Shown piece by piece: positions 21,216 through 34,540 of a stretch of DNA of 64,000 nucleotides (its first letter is position 1; every line of letters starts with the position of its first letter). Both the position numbers and the translations under genes were made by a program. The stretch is from assembly GCA_021521415.1 (NCBI GenBank), contig JAIQDT010000186.1:286001-350000 (forward strand). The letters are read 5' to 3'. A model generated the notes under the pieces. It was not told where the DNA came from. It made no database searches and worked only from the letters and a program-made list of their open reading frames with translations. Source of the DNA: Bidens hawaiensis (lineage: Eukaryota; Streptophyta; Magnoliopsida; Asterales; Asteraceae).

Positions 21216-21847
21216 CGACGCCTTCAAGCCGGGCGACGGAGAAACCTATGGGATTTCGCGATTTACATGATTTTTCACCCAAAATCGAAGTTTTTGACAT
21301 GGAAATGCTCGGGATTGAAAGAACTAATGATTCCTAGTGTTTTTATACACAAAGACCTGCATTTTGACACCAAAACAAGATGGTTTTTGACCCGAAAACT
21401 CTAGAAACGAAAATGGGTGTTTTTGCTCGATTTGAGGCCGAAAATGGTTATGAAAACGGATGATTTTCGAGAGGGACTTACCAAAAACGAATTGCTACAA
21501 GATTCCGGGCTCGGATTTGCGTTTTGAACACTTTCTCTCTCTAGCTTCTCTCTCTAGAATGAGAGCGTTTGGGTGTGGGAGTGGGAGAGAAGAAGAGAAA
21601 ATGGGGGAGTTGTCTTGAACTTACGTTTATATACTCGGTTTCTTGGGTTCGGGTTTTGGCTCGGGTTGGTTTTTCCTACGGGTCAAGACGGGTCGAGTTC
21701 ATAAAATTTATAAAACGAAACATTTTTCTAAAAACTTTTATAAAATAACTTTAAATAAAATATCTGAAATCTTTTAAAATAATGAAAATATCATTTATTT
21801 ACGAAAGATAGATTTTTGGTCACCGGGTTAAATTTCGGGATGTTACA

Positions 21848-23748
21848 TAAAATATATACGCCAGGGATGCGTGGCGTATCTAGAGAGCTTGATGGTCACA
21901 GATTCTGAGGAGAAACGGGTGGAAGATATTCCGGTGGTACGCGAATTTCCACAAGTTTTCCCAGAAGAACTTCCTGGATTACCGCCAACCCGACAGGTCG
22001 AATTCAGAATCGATTTAATACCTCAAGCTGGCCCTGTTGCTAAAGCACCCTACCGACTTGCACCGTCCGAGATGCAAGAATTATCCAATCAGTTGCAAGA
22101 ATTGATGGATAAAGGATTTATACGTCCTAGTCATTCCCCGTGGGGTGCACCTGTATTGTTCGTGAAAAAGAAGGACGGGAGCCTTAGAATGTGCATTGAT
22201 TACAGGGAGTTGAACAAGTTAACAATCAAAAATAGGTACCCTCTTCCCCGAATTGATGATCTGTTTGACCAGCTGCAAGGTGAGAGCTATTTCTCAAAAA
22301 TCGATCTTAGATCGGGATACAATCAGGTTAGAATTCAGGAAGAAGATATCCCAAAAACCGCATTCCGGACTCGCTACGGCCATTACGAGTTCTTAGTTAT
22401 GCCTTTCGGGCTAACAAATGCGCCGGCAGTGTTCAAGGACCTCATGAATCGGGTCTGTAAACCTTACCTCGACAAATTCGTCATTGTGTTTATTGACGAT
22501 ATTTTGATTTACTCGAAAAGTAAAGAAGAGCACGAGCAACACTTAAGAATGATTTTAGAGCTTCTGAATCAGGAGAAGTTGTTTGCAAAATTCTCCAAGT
22601 GTAACTTCTGGTTACAAGAAGTGCAATTCCTCGGTCACGTAGTAAACCATCAAGGAATACACGTTGATCCGAGTAAGGTTGAAGCAATTAAGAATTGGCA
22701 AGCGCCTAAATCGCCAAAGGAAATCCGCCAATTCTTAGGCTTAGCTGGATATTATCGTCGATTTATAGAGAACTTTTCCAGCATCGCCCAACCTTTAACT
22801 CTCCTGACTCAAAACGATCGAAAGTATGAATGGGGAGAAGAGCAGGAAACGGCGTTTCAAACGTTGAAGAAAAAATTGTGCCAAGCGCCGATTTTAAGTC
22901 TCCCCGATGGAGACGATGGTTTTGTCGCGTATTGTGAGGCATCGCGTAGGGGGTTAGGATGCTTGTTGATGCAGAACAATAAGGTTATAGCCTATGCTTC
23001 CCGACAGTTAAAAGTACACGAGAAAAATTACACTACTCACGACTTAGAACTGGGAGCAGTTATCTTCGCACTTAAAATCTGGAGACATTATCTCTACGGT
23101 ACGAAGTGCACCATCTTCACAGATCATAAAAGTTTGCAGCACATATTCGATCAGAAAGAACTGAATATGAGGCAACGAAGATGGGTCGAGTTGTTAAGCG
23201 ACTATGACTGTGACATCCGTTATCACCCCGGCAAGGCTAACGTCGTAGCCGATGCCTTGAGTAGGAAAGATCGGGTTAAGCCATTGCGAGTGCAAGCACT
23301 GGGGATGATAGTCCAGTCTAATCTTTCGGACCTGATTCGAGTCGCACAACGTGAGGCGTTGAAAGAGGAACAATTGGAAAAGGAGGGACTTTACGGCATG
23401 AGAGGAATTTCGAACAGCGCGTGGACGAAATTCTCTATTTCAAAAATCGGATTTGGATCCCGACCCTCCATGACCTTCGTGAATTAATCATGGATGAAGC
23501 GCATAGATCGAAATATTCCATACATCCGGGATCGGATAAGATGTACAAGGATGTGAAGGAGTTCTACTGGTGGCCGGGTATGAAAAAGGATATAGCCACG
23601 TATGTCGGTAAGTGTACGACTTGTGCGAGAGTTAAGGCGGAGCACCAGAAACCCTCAGGGATGTTACAACAACCGGAAATTCCCGAATGGAAGTGGGAGC
23701 AAATCACGATGGATTTTGTGACACATCTCCCTAAAGACATCCCGAGGA
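21848..23748 (+). pseudogene. pol: RT, RNase H and partial integrase of T1, copy 1
   Basis: Continues the polyprotein after the solo LTR: linker ([12 protein letters not shown]), RT with [20 protein letters not shown] and [10 protein letters not shown], RNase H with [10 protein letters not shown] and [10 protein letters not shown]. RNase H reads [11 protein letters not shown] where T2 has [11 protein letters not shown], so its first catalytic Asp is Glu. A one-base loss near 23396 shifts frame before the integrase zinc region ([21 protein letters not shown]). The integrase stops at the duplication junction after HLPKDIPR. Confidence 0.92.
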
Positions 23749-23978
23749 AATGCCCTTTTATTCTGAACGATCAATCCTTCCTGATTGACTTATTACCGGT
23801 AGAATTAGGTAGTTTTGACGTAATAGTGGGAATGGATTGGTTAGCACGTAACAAAGTGGAAATAAACTGTGAAAAGAAAATCGTCAAGATCCGGGTGTCG
23901 GATGACGAAGAGGTGTTAGTGCAAGGAGAGAAGTCGGGCACAATGATACCATTTATATCCCACCTCAAGGTGTTAAAA
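23749..23978 (+). pseudogene. Protease C-terminal fragment of T1, duplicated copy
   Basis: Second copy of the protease tail ([20 protein letters not shown] through [11 protein letters not shown]), fused by the duplication to the truncated integrase. It lacks the active-site part and ends at the second solo LTR. Confidence 0.9.
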
Positions 23979-26195
23979 TGTCACACCCCCAGCCAAAGGC
24001 GGAAAGCCAAGGGCGTGGACGAATTCGCAGATTGAATAAGCCATAACACAGGTTAAGAGTCTAAATGAAATGCATATATAAATATTCAAGTTACATTGTT
24101 CAAAAGATACAAATAACACCACAATTGTCCAACAGATACTAAATCTAGTACTACGCCTTCGGTCTTCTCCTAAGGCCATCTAGAAATCCCTGTTCTTCAT
24201 CTATCAGCATTACCTAAAAATATGCAGGAAAACGTCAACTACAAAAATAGTTGAGTGAGAACATAAGTTTGTGGTAAAAAGAAAAAGGGATTTCATACAC
24301 GAGCATGCTAGACCAAGTTGTAGGGGTTTATATATAGGGTGTACCAGCGGCTAACCCACCACTCCTACAACTTGTTCTACCATGTTTGAGTATGATCCCG
24401 GTTTTTAGGAAAAATAGTTAGAAAAAGAACAAGCGCACCAAAATAGGTTGTAGGGGTTTATATATAGGGTGTACCAGCGGCTAACCCACCACTCCTACAG
24501 CATATTTTGTTGTGCTTTTTGGTTTATAAATCCAGAGTGAGAAGACAGATCATAAGTAAAAGCGTAGTGCGGGTACATGGATCATTACAGTTCATAATAG
24601 TGCGCGAAAAGCGTGCACGTGGGTCATTGAGTGGAGAGGAGAGTCCAGAGTTACGATGTGTGTGAGGCAACGCAATAGTTCATAATACTCGAGATAATTG
24701 CACATAACAGATAGACCAAAAGAGCAAGTAATAACACATAATACACATAAGAGGCCACGCGAGAGAGAGGCGAGACTTACATGGATTCACACAGAATCCA
24801 AGGCCGTCGAGTCAGTAGTGGAGCGAGACTTACATGGGTCCCGCAGGATACCCAAAGCAGTCGTGATAGTGGCCGTGGTTCATAGAGCAACAGTGTAGAG
24901 AGCATATAGTTCATAGTGCAATAGCGCGTAGAGCGAACATGTATAGTGCAACAGTTCATAGAGCAGCAGTTCATAGAGTAATACAATTTATAGAGTAAGT
25001 AAAGTAATTGTGATAGTGCTTACATTACGTTAAGTTATAAGTGAAAGCGAGTAAAAGCAGAGAAAACAGTGTGTAAAGGTTTTGAAGTAAAGTGTTTTTG
25101 CATATTTCCACCCCGTGGTTTGATAAAGCAATACAGTTAAAAAGGGGTTATGAACTCACCTTGATCTCGGGTTAGGATGGTGCTACAATAGATCTCCTTA
25201 GCCTAGAATTTGACATATATATAAGGTTAACAACGCGTTATAAGTCTAAGAAAACGAGCTTACGCGACCTCGAGCAAAAACTAGGTTTTAAAGACGAAAA
25301 CAGCTTGGTTCTGGCTTGATTCGGTCTAATAGGCACACATTCGGTCGAATCTGAGGCACACTCGATCGAACTAGACACACACTCGGTCGAACCAGCTGGG
25401 AAAACTCGTTCGGTCGAACATGGCACTTGTTCGGTCGAATAGACACTCGTTCGGTCGAATACGAAGCTCATTCGGTCGAATGAGGTGGAGACCATTCGGT
25501 TGCTTCCCTATTCGGTCGAATGGACTGGTTCGGTCGACTGGTTCGACCAAATGAGTCCTGAGTCGACGCCTTCAAGCCGGGCGACGGAGAAACCTACGGG
25601 ATTTCGCGATTTACATGATTTTTCACCCAAAATCGAAGTTTTTGACATGGAAATGCTCGGGATTGAAAGAACTAATGATTCCTAGTGTTTTTATACACAA
25701 AGACCTGCATTTTGACACCAAAACAAGATGGTTTTTGACCCGAAAACTCTAGAAACGAAAATGGGTGTTTTTGCTCGATTTGAGGCCGAAAATGGTTATG
25801 AAAACGGATGATTTTCGAGAGGGACTTACCAAAAACGAATTGCTACAAGATTCCGGGCTCGGATTTGCGTTTTGAACACTTTCTCTCTCTAGCTTCTCTC
25901 TCTAGAATGAGAGCGTTTGGGTGTGGGAGTGGGAGAGAAGAAGAGAAAATGGGGGAGTTGTCTTGAACTTACGTTTATATACTCGGTTTCTTTGGTTCGG
26001 GTTTTGGCTCGGGTTGGTTTTTCCTACGGGTCAAGACGGGTCGAGTTCATAAAATTTATAAAACGAAACATTTTTCTAAAAACTTTTATAAAATAACTTT
26101 AAATAAAATATCTGAAATCTTTTAAAATAATGAAAATATCATTTATTTACGAAAGATAGATTTTTGGTCACCGGGTTAAATTTCGGGATGTTACA
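23979..26195. mobile_element. 2217-bp solo LTR in T1, copy 2
   Basis: Same as 19631-21847, shifted by 4348, with TAAAA on both sides. It was copied by the tandem duplication and not inserted twice: the site and target duplication are the same. Confidence 0.93.
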
Positions 26196-29119
26196 TAAAA
26201 TATATACGCCAGGGATGCGTGGCGTATCTAGAGAGCTTGACGGTCACAGATTCTGAGGAGAAACGGGTGGAAGATATTCCGGTGGTACGCGAATTTCCAC
26301 AAGTTTTCCCAGAAGAACTTCCTGGATTACCGCCAACCCGACAGGTCGAATTCAGAATCGATTTAATACCTCAAGCTGGCCCTGTTGCTAAAGCACCCTA
26401 CCGACTTGCACCGTCCGAGATGCAAGAATTATCCAATCAGTTGCAAGAATTGATGGATAAAGGATTTATACGTCCTAGTCATTCCCCGTGGGGTGCACCT
26501 GTATTGTTCGTGAAAAAGAAGGACGGGAGCCTTAGAATGTGCATTGATTACAGGGAGTTGAACAAGTTAACAATCAAAAATAGGTACCCTCTTCCCCGAA
26601 TTGATGATCTGTTTGACCAGCTGCAAGGTGAGAGCTATTTCTCAAAAATCGATCTTAGATCGGGATACAATCAGGTTAGAATTCAGGAAGAAGATATCCC
26701 AAAAACCGCATTCCGGACTCGCTACGGCCATTACGAGTTCTTAGTTATGCCTTTCGGGCTAACAAATGCGCCGGCAGTGTTCAAGGACCTCATGAATCGG
26801 GTCTGTAAACCTTACCTCGACAAATTCGTCATTGTGTTTATTGACGATATTTTGATTTACTCGAAAAGTAAAGAAGAGCACGAGCAACACTTAAGAATGA
26901 TTTTAGAGCTTCTGAATCAGGAGAAGTTGTTTGCAAAATTCTCCAAGTGTAACTTCTGGTTACAAGAAGTGCAATTCCTCGGTCACGTAGTAAACCATCA
27001 AGGAATACACGTTGATCCGAGTAAGGTTGAAGCAATTAAGAATTGGCAAGCGCCTAAATCGCCAAAGGAAATCCGCCAATTCTTAGGCTTAGCTGGATAT
27101 TATCGTCGATTTATAGAGAACTTTTCCAGCATCGCCCAACCTTTAACTCTCCTGACTCAAAACGATCGAAAGTATGAATGGGGAGAAGAGCAGGAAACGG
27201 CGTTTCAAACGTTGAAGAAAAAATTGTGCCAAGCGCCGATTTTAAGTCTCCCCGATGGAGACGATGGTTTTGTCGCGTATTGTGAGGCATCGCGTAGGGG
27301 GTTAGGATGCTTGTTGATGCAGAACAATAAGGTTATAGCCTATGCTTCCCGACAGTTAAAAGTACACGAGAAAAATTACACTACTCACGACTTAGAACTG
27401 GGAGCAGTTATCTTCGCACTTAAAATCTGGAGACATTATCTCTACGGTACGAAGTGCACCATCTTCACAGATCATAAAAGTTTGCAGCACATATTCGATC
27501 AGAAAGAACTGAATATGAGGCAACGAAGATGGGTCGAGTTGTTAAGCGACTATGACTGTGACATCCGTTATCACCCCGGCAAGGCTAACGTCGTAGCCGA
27601 TGCCTTGAGTAGGAAAGATCGGGTTAAGCCATTGCGAGTGCAAGCACTGGGGATGATAGTCCAGTCTAATCTTTCGGACCTGATTCGAGTCGCACAACGT
27701 GAGGCGTTGAAAGAGGAACAATTGGAAAAGGAGGGACTTTACGGCATGAGAGGAATTTCGAACAGCGCGTGGACGAAATTCTCTATTTCAAAAATCGGAT
27801 TTGGATCCCGACCCTCCATGACCTTCGTGAATTAATCATGGATGAAGCGCATAGATCGAAATATTCCATACATCCGGGATCGGATAAGATGTACAAGGAT
27901 GTGAAGGAGTTCTACTGGTGGCCGGGTATGAAAAAGGATATAGCCACGTATGTCGGTAAGTGTACGACTTGTGCGAGAGTTAAGGCGGAGCACCAGAAAC
28001 CCTCAGGGATGTTACAACAACCGGAAATTCCCGAATGGAAGTGGGAGCAAATCACGATGGATTTTGTGACACATCTCCCTAAAGACATCCCGAGGACATG
28101 ATGCAATTTGGGTAATCGTGGATAGATTAACCGAATCGGCACATTTTATCCTGATTAGGAATAATTATAACACTGAGAGACTTACGCAGATTTATATAAA
28201 TGAAATTGTGTCTCGTCATGGGATACCCATCTCAATCATCTCCGATCGGGATAGCCATTTCACCTCCAATCTTTGGCAAGCTGTGCAAGAAGCGCTGGGA
28301 ACGCGTATTGATCTAAGCACAGCTTATCACCCTCAGACCGATGGTCAGTCTGAGAGGACCATCCAATCCCTGGAGGATTTGCTTCGTGCATGTGTACTGG
28401 ATTTTAAGGGAAATTGGGATCAACATCTCCCACTCGTTGAATTTTCCAATAATAACAGTTACCATAGCAGTATAAAGGCAGCGCCTTACGAAGCGTTGTA
28501 TGGTCGGAAGTGCCGGTCACCACTCTGCTGGACTGAAATGGGCGACACTCAGGTTATTAGATCGGACCTGGTCCAGGAAACGACTAGCAAAATCCTTGAA
28601 ATTAGGAACAATCTGAAGGGCGCGGGGGATCGGCAGAAGAGTTATGCCGATACCCGTAGAAAACCGTTGTCATTTGAGAAAGGTGATAAAGTGTACTTGA
28701 AGGTATCACCTTGGAAGGGTGTAGTCAGATTTAGAAAGGCGGGGAAGTTAGCCCCGAGATATATTGGACCATTTAATATTACTGCAAAAATCGGTCCCGT
28801 AGCATACCGATTAGAACTACCCGATGAACTGAGTGCAGTTCACAACGTGTTTCACGTATCGAACTTGAAAAGATGTCTGGCGGATGAGACATCGGTGTTA
28901 CCTTTAGAGGGTGTCCAAATAAGTGATAAGCTCAATTTCGTAGAGGAACCCATAGAAATAGTAGACGGGAAAATCAAGCAACTTAGACACAATAAGATTT
29001 CGTTGGTTAAAGTTAGATGGAATTCGCAACGAGGCCCAGAATATACATGGGAACGAAAGGACGAATTTCGGAAGAAATACCCCTACCTATTTCCTCAAAA
29101 GGAAGTAGTCGACGCGTAA
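26196..29119 (+). pseudogene. pol: RT, RNase H, integrase and chromodomain-like tail of T1, copy 2
   Basis: RT and RNase H as in copy 1, with the same frameshift (near 27744) and the same Asp-to-Glu change. The integrase core starts at about 27830. An extra base near 28079 shifts the frame again (HLPKDIPRT, then stop), and coding resumes from about 28100: [41 protein letters not shown] with the catalytic Glu. The C-terminus ([40 protein letters not shown]) is a chromodomain-like module, which in chromoviruses steers integration to chromatin. Stop TAA 29117-29119. Confidence 0.92.
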
Positions 29120-29145
29120 AATTTTGAGGACGAAATTTTTGTTAC

Positions 29146-29155
29146 GGGGGGAGAA
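29146..29155 (+). other. Polypurine tract of T1
   Basis: GGGGGGAGAA directly before the 3' LTR. T2 has the identical sequence on the other strand. Confidence 0.93.
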
Positions 29156-32100
29156 TGTAACGATTCCAGCAAATTCAGGTATACCCTAGCCGGTATATAC
29201 TATTTATGTGTTATTTAATAATGAATATATGAATTATAATGCGTTCATACGAGTATGTATGATTCACATTACGGATTATACTCGATTATACAGTTAATCG
29301 TATTGGAAATACGATTAACCGATCAACGGTTATTGAAGCCCGAACGAATCGAGGATTACATTATAGACGAGATATATAATATTTAGTGATGTTTCCGAAG
29401 TGTTAAAGCTTCGGGATAAGTGAATTAAAGCACAGAAAAAGAATTTTGATTTAATGGTACGTCGGTACGTTAAACGAAACCTTTAATACCAAACCAAGCA
29501 AGAGACGATCGATCAAGCCGAAAAAGATGCGCAATTATTAATAATATGATGTTTTAAGATAATAAATGTCATGGTTTAAGTTTTTTAAAGTTTTTAAATT
29601 GGTTTTATATAAATTTCATTTTTAAGCCGAAAACGACCGTTTTAGCCTCGTTTTAAGCCAAATAAAACATCTAACCGAAAAACGAAATGAACCAGATTAT
29701 CCAAAACATTATCCAGATTGCCGAAATCTAAATGAATGGCTAGAAATGGAGAAGTGGGTCCCACCCCACCCTCCTCTTTGGACCGATCAGACAAGGGGAT
29801 TAAACCCCTTGTTTTTTTATTTTTTTTATAACAAACATCTCCAAGTTCTTCAATCCTCTCCACATTTCCACTCAAAAACCCGAGTTTGTAGCAAGAAAAC
29901 CGAGGTAAAAATCGAGTTATTTACGTGTTCATCTTCGTTTCTTGAGTTTACTTGCAAGAAAATGAAGTTTCAAGCGAAAAAGGGTGAAAACCCGAGATGA
30001 AAACCGATTCTTGCATGATCAAGTGATGTATACGGGTTATACAAGGGATCTTGGTCTAAGAAAGGAGTGAAACGAACCAAAAACGAATTTTTACGGTTTA
30101 AACTTTAGTTTTGAAACAATAACCGAAACTATAGTGTAAGAGGCTTGATGGTGAGTGTAACTTTCTTGGTATTGTGGTATGTTGGTTGTAGGTTCTGTAT
30201 TTAGTGGTAGATAAGGCGGAAAGACGAGTTTGTAGCTTGTAGTGGCGGAAGACAAAAGGTATATTCGGTTTATGTTCGGTTATGAGTGTTTTGGACAGAT
30301 TGTGGTACGTTTAGAGTTAGGCTACGAAATTTCACAGAGATGATCTACACATGAAAGTATGAGATCTGTGAAATTTTGGTAATTTTTGGACAGATGATGA
30401 ATATTTGGTGAATTTAATGCTCGGTTTTGGCTAAAAATGGTGAAAAATAGTTAAGTATCATGAAAAATTCTGGAAAATTCCAGATAAGCTTTTTATAACA
30501 TGTAAAAGTCACACACAAAATTTTAGGTCCGTTGGAGAAGTCTAGGTAGGCTTTTCGGTTAAACGAGTTCTAGGGTTTTCTAGCTCGGTTTTAGTGAAAA
30601 TGGCATGTAAAAAGAGATTTTGGTTCTGGAAAAATTACAGGGGACCATGTGGATGGCAGGGGTCATCCAGGAAAAATTTGGGATTTTTCTAAGGTCGTTT
30701 GGCATTTACGACATATTTATTGTTTATAAAATTTCCCCACTGTCAAAAAGTGATTTGTGCAAAATTTCAAGATCCGAGATTAAATGGAAAATTATTAGTG
30801 TAAAAACAAACCTTTAGAGTTTAAAACGCGTAAACCGATAAAGTTCGCCTAAACGAGCTGACTGGTGTATAAAAACCCTAAAAATGAACTATTTTCATAT
30901 AATTGAGTTAAACAAGTAAAAATAAATCATCCGAAAATAATTCGGATGATTTGGGTAAATTTATCCGATTTAACAGTTTCCGGTACACTAAAGACGGAAA
31001 CGGGTCCCGCGGCCAATCGGGGCGTCTAAACCGAGCTCTAATTTCACAACATTAATTAAAATGTCAGTCAACAACTATTTTCGGGTCGTGTGTGACCAAA
31101 CTCATTTTTGAAACGTAAAAACGGATAACCGTGCTGGGCACGCAAAAACGGGGAAAACAAACTAATAGTAACTTTAACTATTGAACTCTAAACGATATCA
31201 CAATCTGAGTCCGGAGAAGTGTTTCTGGGTTAACATTGCCCCCATAACGGGTACAGTACTGGGTTAACAGTGTCCCCAGATGTACCGGTTAACACGGTTA
31301 AAGTTATATTAATCGTAATTGTATAGTAACGAACTTAGGGATCGTATTACAGATCCGGATTAGTAGCTGCGTATTGTGTTACTGCTTGCTTGCGTTAAGG
31401 TGAGTTTCACGAGCCCCTTTTTCTGAATTGTTTTTAAATATTTTCCCGGGGCGGAAAGCATGTTGTTATTAAAATGATTAAGTACATACGGAACGCATGG
31501 ATTTGCGTGTATTTATATATGTTTTATTGTACGGGAATCGTACGGAAATGTACTAAGATGGTAATTGTCTGAGTTGCTAACATTGAAAGGCCCCGCAACA
31601 CGAGTGATTAGCTAAAAGCCGGTAGAGTGTGAATAGTACTATTGGCCTGACAAACCCAACTGGTCCGGCATGGATTTGCTGATGTTTCCCAGCCAGTTGC
31701 ACATGTCTATTTTGTTGTTGTTATTTATTTTGCTATGTAATGTTAGGCATAGCGGTTTGGGGCAGGTTCGTGGGCGGAGTATGCCACGGGGTTGTATGTG
31801 GATAGTCAGAGGTTTCACTTGTGGGCTCAGCATAATTACATCGCTAATATATGATCATTATAATGATTTGTCACTGTTTATTTGAAATAGTGAAACTCAC
31901 CAACTATTCGTAGTTGACCCGTTTTCTAGGTACCCCCAAACTGGAATAATTGCTACATGCTTGACGATGCGTGCTTTTTGTGGAAGCTTATGATCTTTTT
32001 GTATTAAATATGTTAATGTACTGTTAGTAAAACTTATGTGTTAACGCCTAGACGGTAACTAAACTCGGAACAATGTAATATGGTGTAAATTAATGTAGTG

Positions 32101-32186
32101 GTGTTTTCTTTATAAGCAATGCTGTTGATATCAGATGTGTCTGTTGCATCTCGTTTACGTTTCCGCTGCGGTTACGGGGTGTTACA
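29156..32186 (+). repeat. 3' LTR of T1
   Basis: 3031 bp, TGTAACGATTCC to GGGTGTTACA, 71 bp shorter than the 5' LTR. The right flank is the S3 spacer, starting CTTATCCACTTG. Confidence 0.93.
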
Positions 32187-34274
32187 CTTATCCACTTGAT
32201 TTATAAAAAGCAGTAAATATCTATCTTTAATATCTTACTGGGTAAATTTGATATTTCCACATCCTACTCGGTATCCTTCCACTTAAGCTTACTCGAAACA
32301 TATAATATCAAACCTTGTTCGAACACATTTTCAATTAAAGTTCACAAAGCTTACCCGATCCTATCTTACCTTGCTAAGTCAAGTTTAATAATTTAAAATC
32401 AGGACAAAATGATGAAAGCTTACCCGAAATACTAGATCTCTTGAGAAATTAATCACAAGGCAATTAATCAAGTATCAAACATCAAATAAACATTCATACT
32501 GAAATCAATTAAGATCCCCAAATATATTTCCTAAATTCAAATTAAGCAACTAAGACTAGCATATACCCTAATAAAATATAAATCATCAACAAACAATCAT
32601 ATTTAAAACATATTCATTCAAGCATACTCGAAAGCATAGTATGCCCGAGCAACCTTCTTATGCAAAGTATACTCGAGTAACTATCCATTAGTACAAAGTG
32701 TACCCGGAAAGACCCCTTGGCATATATTGTACTCGGAAAGTTACATTTTGAAATTACCAAGTATATTAAGGGAACAAAAGTGTACCCGAAATATAAAGTG
32801 TGTTCGGAAAACAAGGTTTACCCGAAAACAATTGTAATTCCAAAGAAATCATAAGCACAAATATCACAGAGCATGCTAGAAATGAAATTAAATCACATAA
32901 TCAATTACTTATTCGAATTTCACATAGCTTGCCCGAAATTCCTAAGTTAGCCTTAAGCTTTCTAGGAAACACATACTCAAACATCAGGTATACCCTTACT
33001 CGAGGGGTTTCAATTTTCAAATCATACCCGAAAATGACAAACTTAGACAAGAGTATCTAAGTGTGCCCGGAAAGGTAAACAAATCTTTCCTAACACATAT
33101 TCACACAAAGCTTACTCGTTGTACTAACTCAAGTTCACAAAGCTTGCTTGTAACAATAATTAGCATATAAAATGCAAAGCTTACTCGAAAAAAGAATTTC
33201 CTTGTTAACAGATAGCTAAAACACATAATCATATCAAGACTTCAAGCTTGCTCGGGAAATGAGTATAAAAGTGTACTCTACCCGGAAAGTGTACACACTT
33301 AAAAGCATGCCCGAAAATCTTATACTTAGTCAAAAATAACTAAGCATACTCGGAAATGATATAAATCATCAAACCTTACCCGAAAGTACATATTCACACT
33401 TAATCAACTGTTTTGTACCCGGAAAGGTTATAAAACATTAAACCTTACCCAAAAATACATATTCAAACAGTTTGTGCCCGGAAAAGCTATAAACCTCAAA
33501 GCTTACCCGATCAAACATATTCAGCCAATTAAAGGCAAAAATGCAACACTTTTGGACTTAAACCACTTGTCAGAATTATATTCTTCAATTAAGATCATTG
33601 TTTAAGAGCAAATGGTGCATTTAGAGATCAAATTTCAGTTATATTTCCTTTCAAAATAGTTTCTTTCTTTGACTGAAAAGATCTCAAGAATGGGATCATA
33701 TTGACTAAATAGCTTTCTCAATACTTCATGGTCAGCTTTATTATGACAGTATAGACAGGTTAACAGTAGGTATTAACTTAATATGACTATCATTTCTTTG
33801 GTGATATGCTTAAGGTTCAATTAAGAGCATAATGCATTAATGGTCAACACTGTTCTATGATGCCTCATATCTCTTCTCAAAGATTATTTGGCTTTCCCCA
33901 GATCACCCCAATTTGACTCCAACCTCCTGTATTTGGTCAAAAACTTGATTATTTGTATGACAGAACTTATTCAATCTTTTTGTAATTTTGATTTTCAAAC
34001 AAAACTTGAGGTTGAACGTTGGACTTACTGTTAAATGAATAACAAGCCTTTCATTCAGGATGTTAAAGGACTTATATTATTGCCTCCACCCTTGTAGTTA
34101 TGTTATTAACCTTCTTTATTTGATAAAATATTTAAAACATTTATCAACTTGTGGTTGATTTATTCAATCTTCCCCTTGTTTTTGATATTTTCTCAAATTT
34201 TTCTTTAAAGCATGTTCTTTGTCATATTTAAAAGGTAATTCATTTTTGGTTTACCAAATAACAACAGGCTTGTG

Positions 34275-34307
34275 TATGACTGGGTAATCACTTTTCTGCC
34301 TATCATT
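34275..34307 (-). other. 33-base conserved non-coding block in S3
   Basis: Complement of the S1 block at 5656-5688 with one difference. The match weakens but continues on both sides (GCATG...AGAT upstream; AC(G/A)AGCC downstream). Confidence 0.8.
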
Positions 34308-34540
34308 TGGAGAGATTTATCTTGAGTCATGCAAAGACACTATGCATCTCCACATAAAGATTTGCATATTCATTTAGTTTATATCACCTTAGAGTTTACA
34401 CATCATTAGAAAGCAACTTTACTTGTTAATGACTGTACTAAGTGTCCTTTTAGCCTATAAAATCCATATGATTGGCTAAGCAGTTAATGTACTATCATTT
34501 CCCATTTTAACATATTCAATCACCCCAAGTAATCATAGCT

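Larger units (their letters stand above)
19631..21847. mobile_element. 2217-bp solo LTR in T1, copy 1, TSD TAAAA
   Basis: Starts TGTCACACCCCC, ends GGGATGTTACA, and is flanked by TAAAA at 19626-19630 and 21848-21852. T2 shows the empty site. The ends fit a gypsy LTR. It has no coding capacity; the short frames inside are not supported. Inside are twin hairpins (19947-20169) and an ATTCGGTCGAA array. Orientation is undecided: a minus-strand TATA (GAGTATATAAACG, about 21637-21625) supports minus, the ends do not decide. Confidence 0.9.
19401..23748 (+). repeat. 4348-bp tandem duplication in T1, copy 1
   Basis: Runs from the middle of the protease to the start of the integrase core, including the solo LTR. 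It is followed directly by copy 2. GGA is shared at both breakpoints (19398-19400, 23746-23748, 28094-28096). Confidence 0.95.
23749..28096 (+). repeat. 4348-bp tandem duplication in T1, copy 2
   Basis: Only a handful of base differences from copy 1 were seen (for example near 19675, 19726, 19857, 21250 and 21891 in copy-1 coordinates). All internal features are offset by exactly 4348. Confidence 0.95.
12903..32186 (+). mobile_element. Tekay-type chromovirus T1, rearranged
   Basis: Both LTRs, PBS, upstream ORF, gag, protease, RT, RNase H, integrase, chromodomain-like tail and polypurine tract are present in gypsy order. At 19.3 kb it is much longer than T2 (12.95 kb). The excess is a 514-bp solo LTR in the leader, a 2217-bp solo LTR in the protease-RT linker and a 4348-bp tandem duplication. 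Flanking pentamers differ (CCTAG left, CTTAT right), and the flanks belong to different elements (gypsy integrase left, Sirevirus spacer right). The gag-pol frame is multiply broken. Confidence 0.9.

Noticed and set aside
20350..21337. Several short ORFs within the 2217-bp solo LTR
   Set aside because: They duplicate exactly with the LTR copy, lack domains, and the TTCGGTCGAA array explains their repetitive composition.
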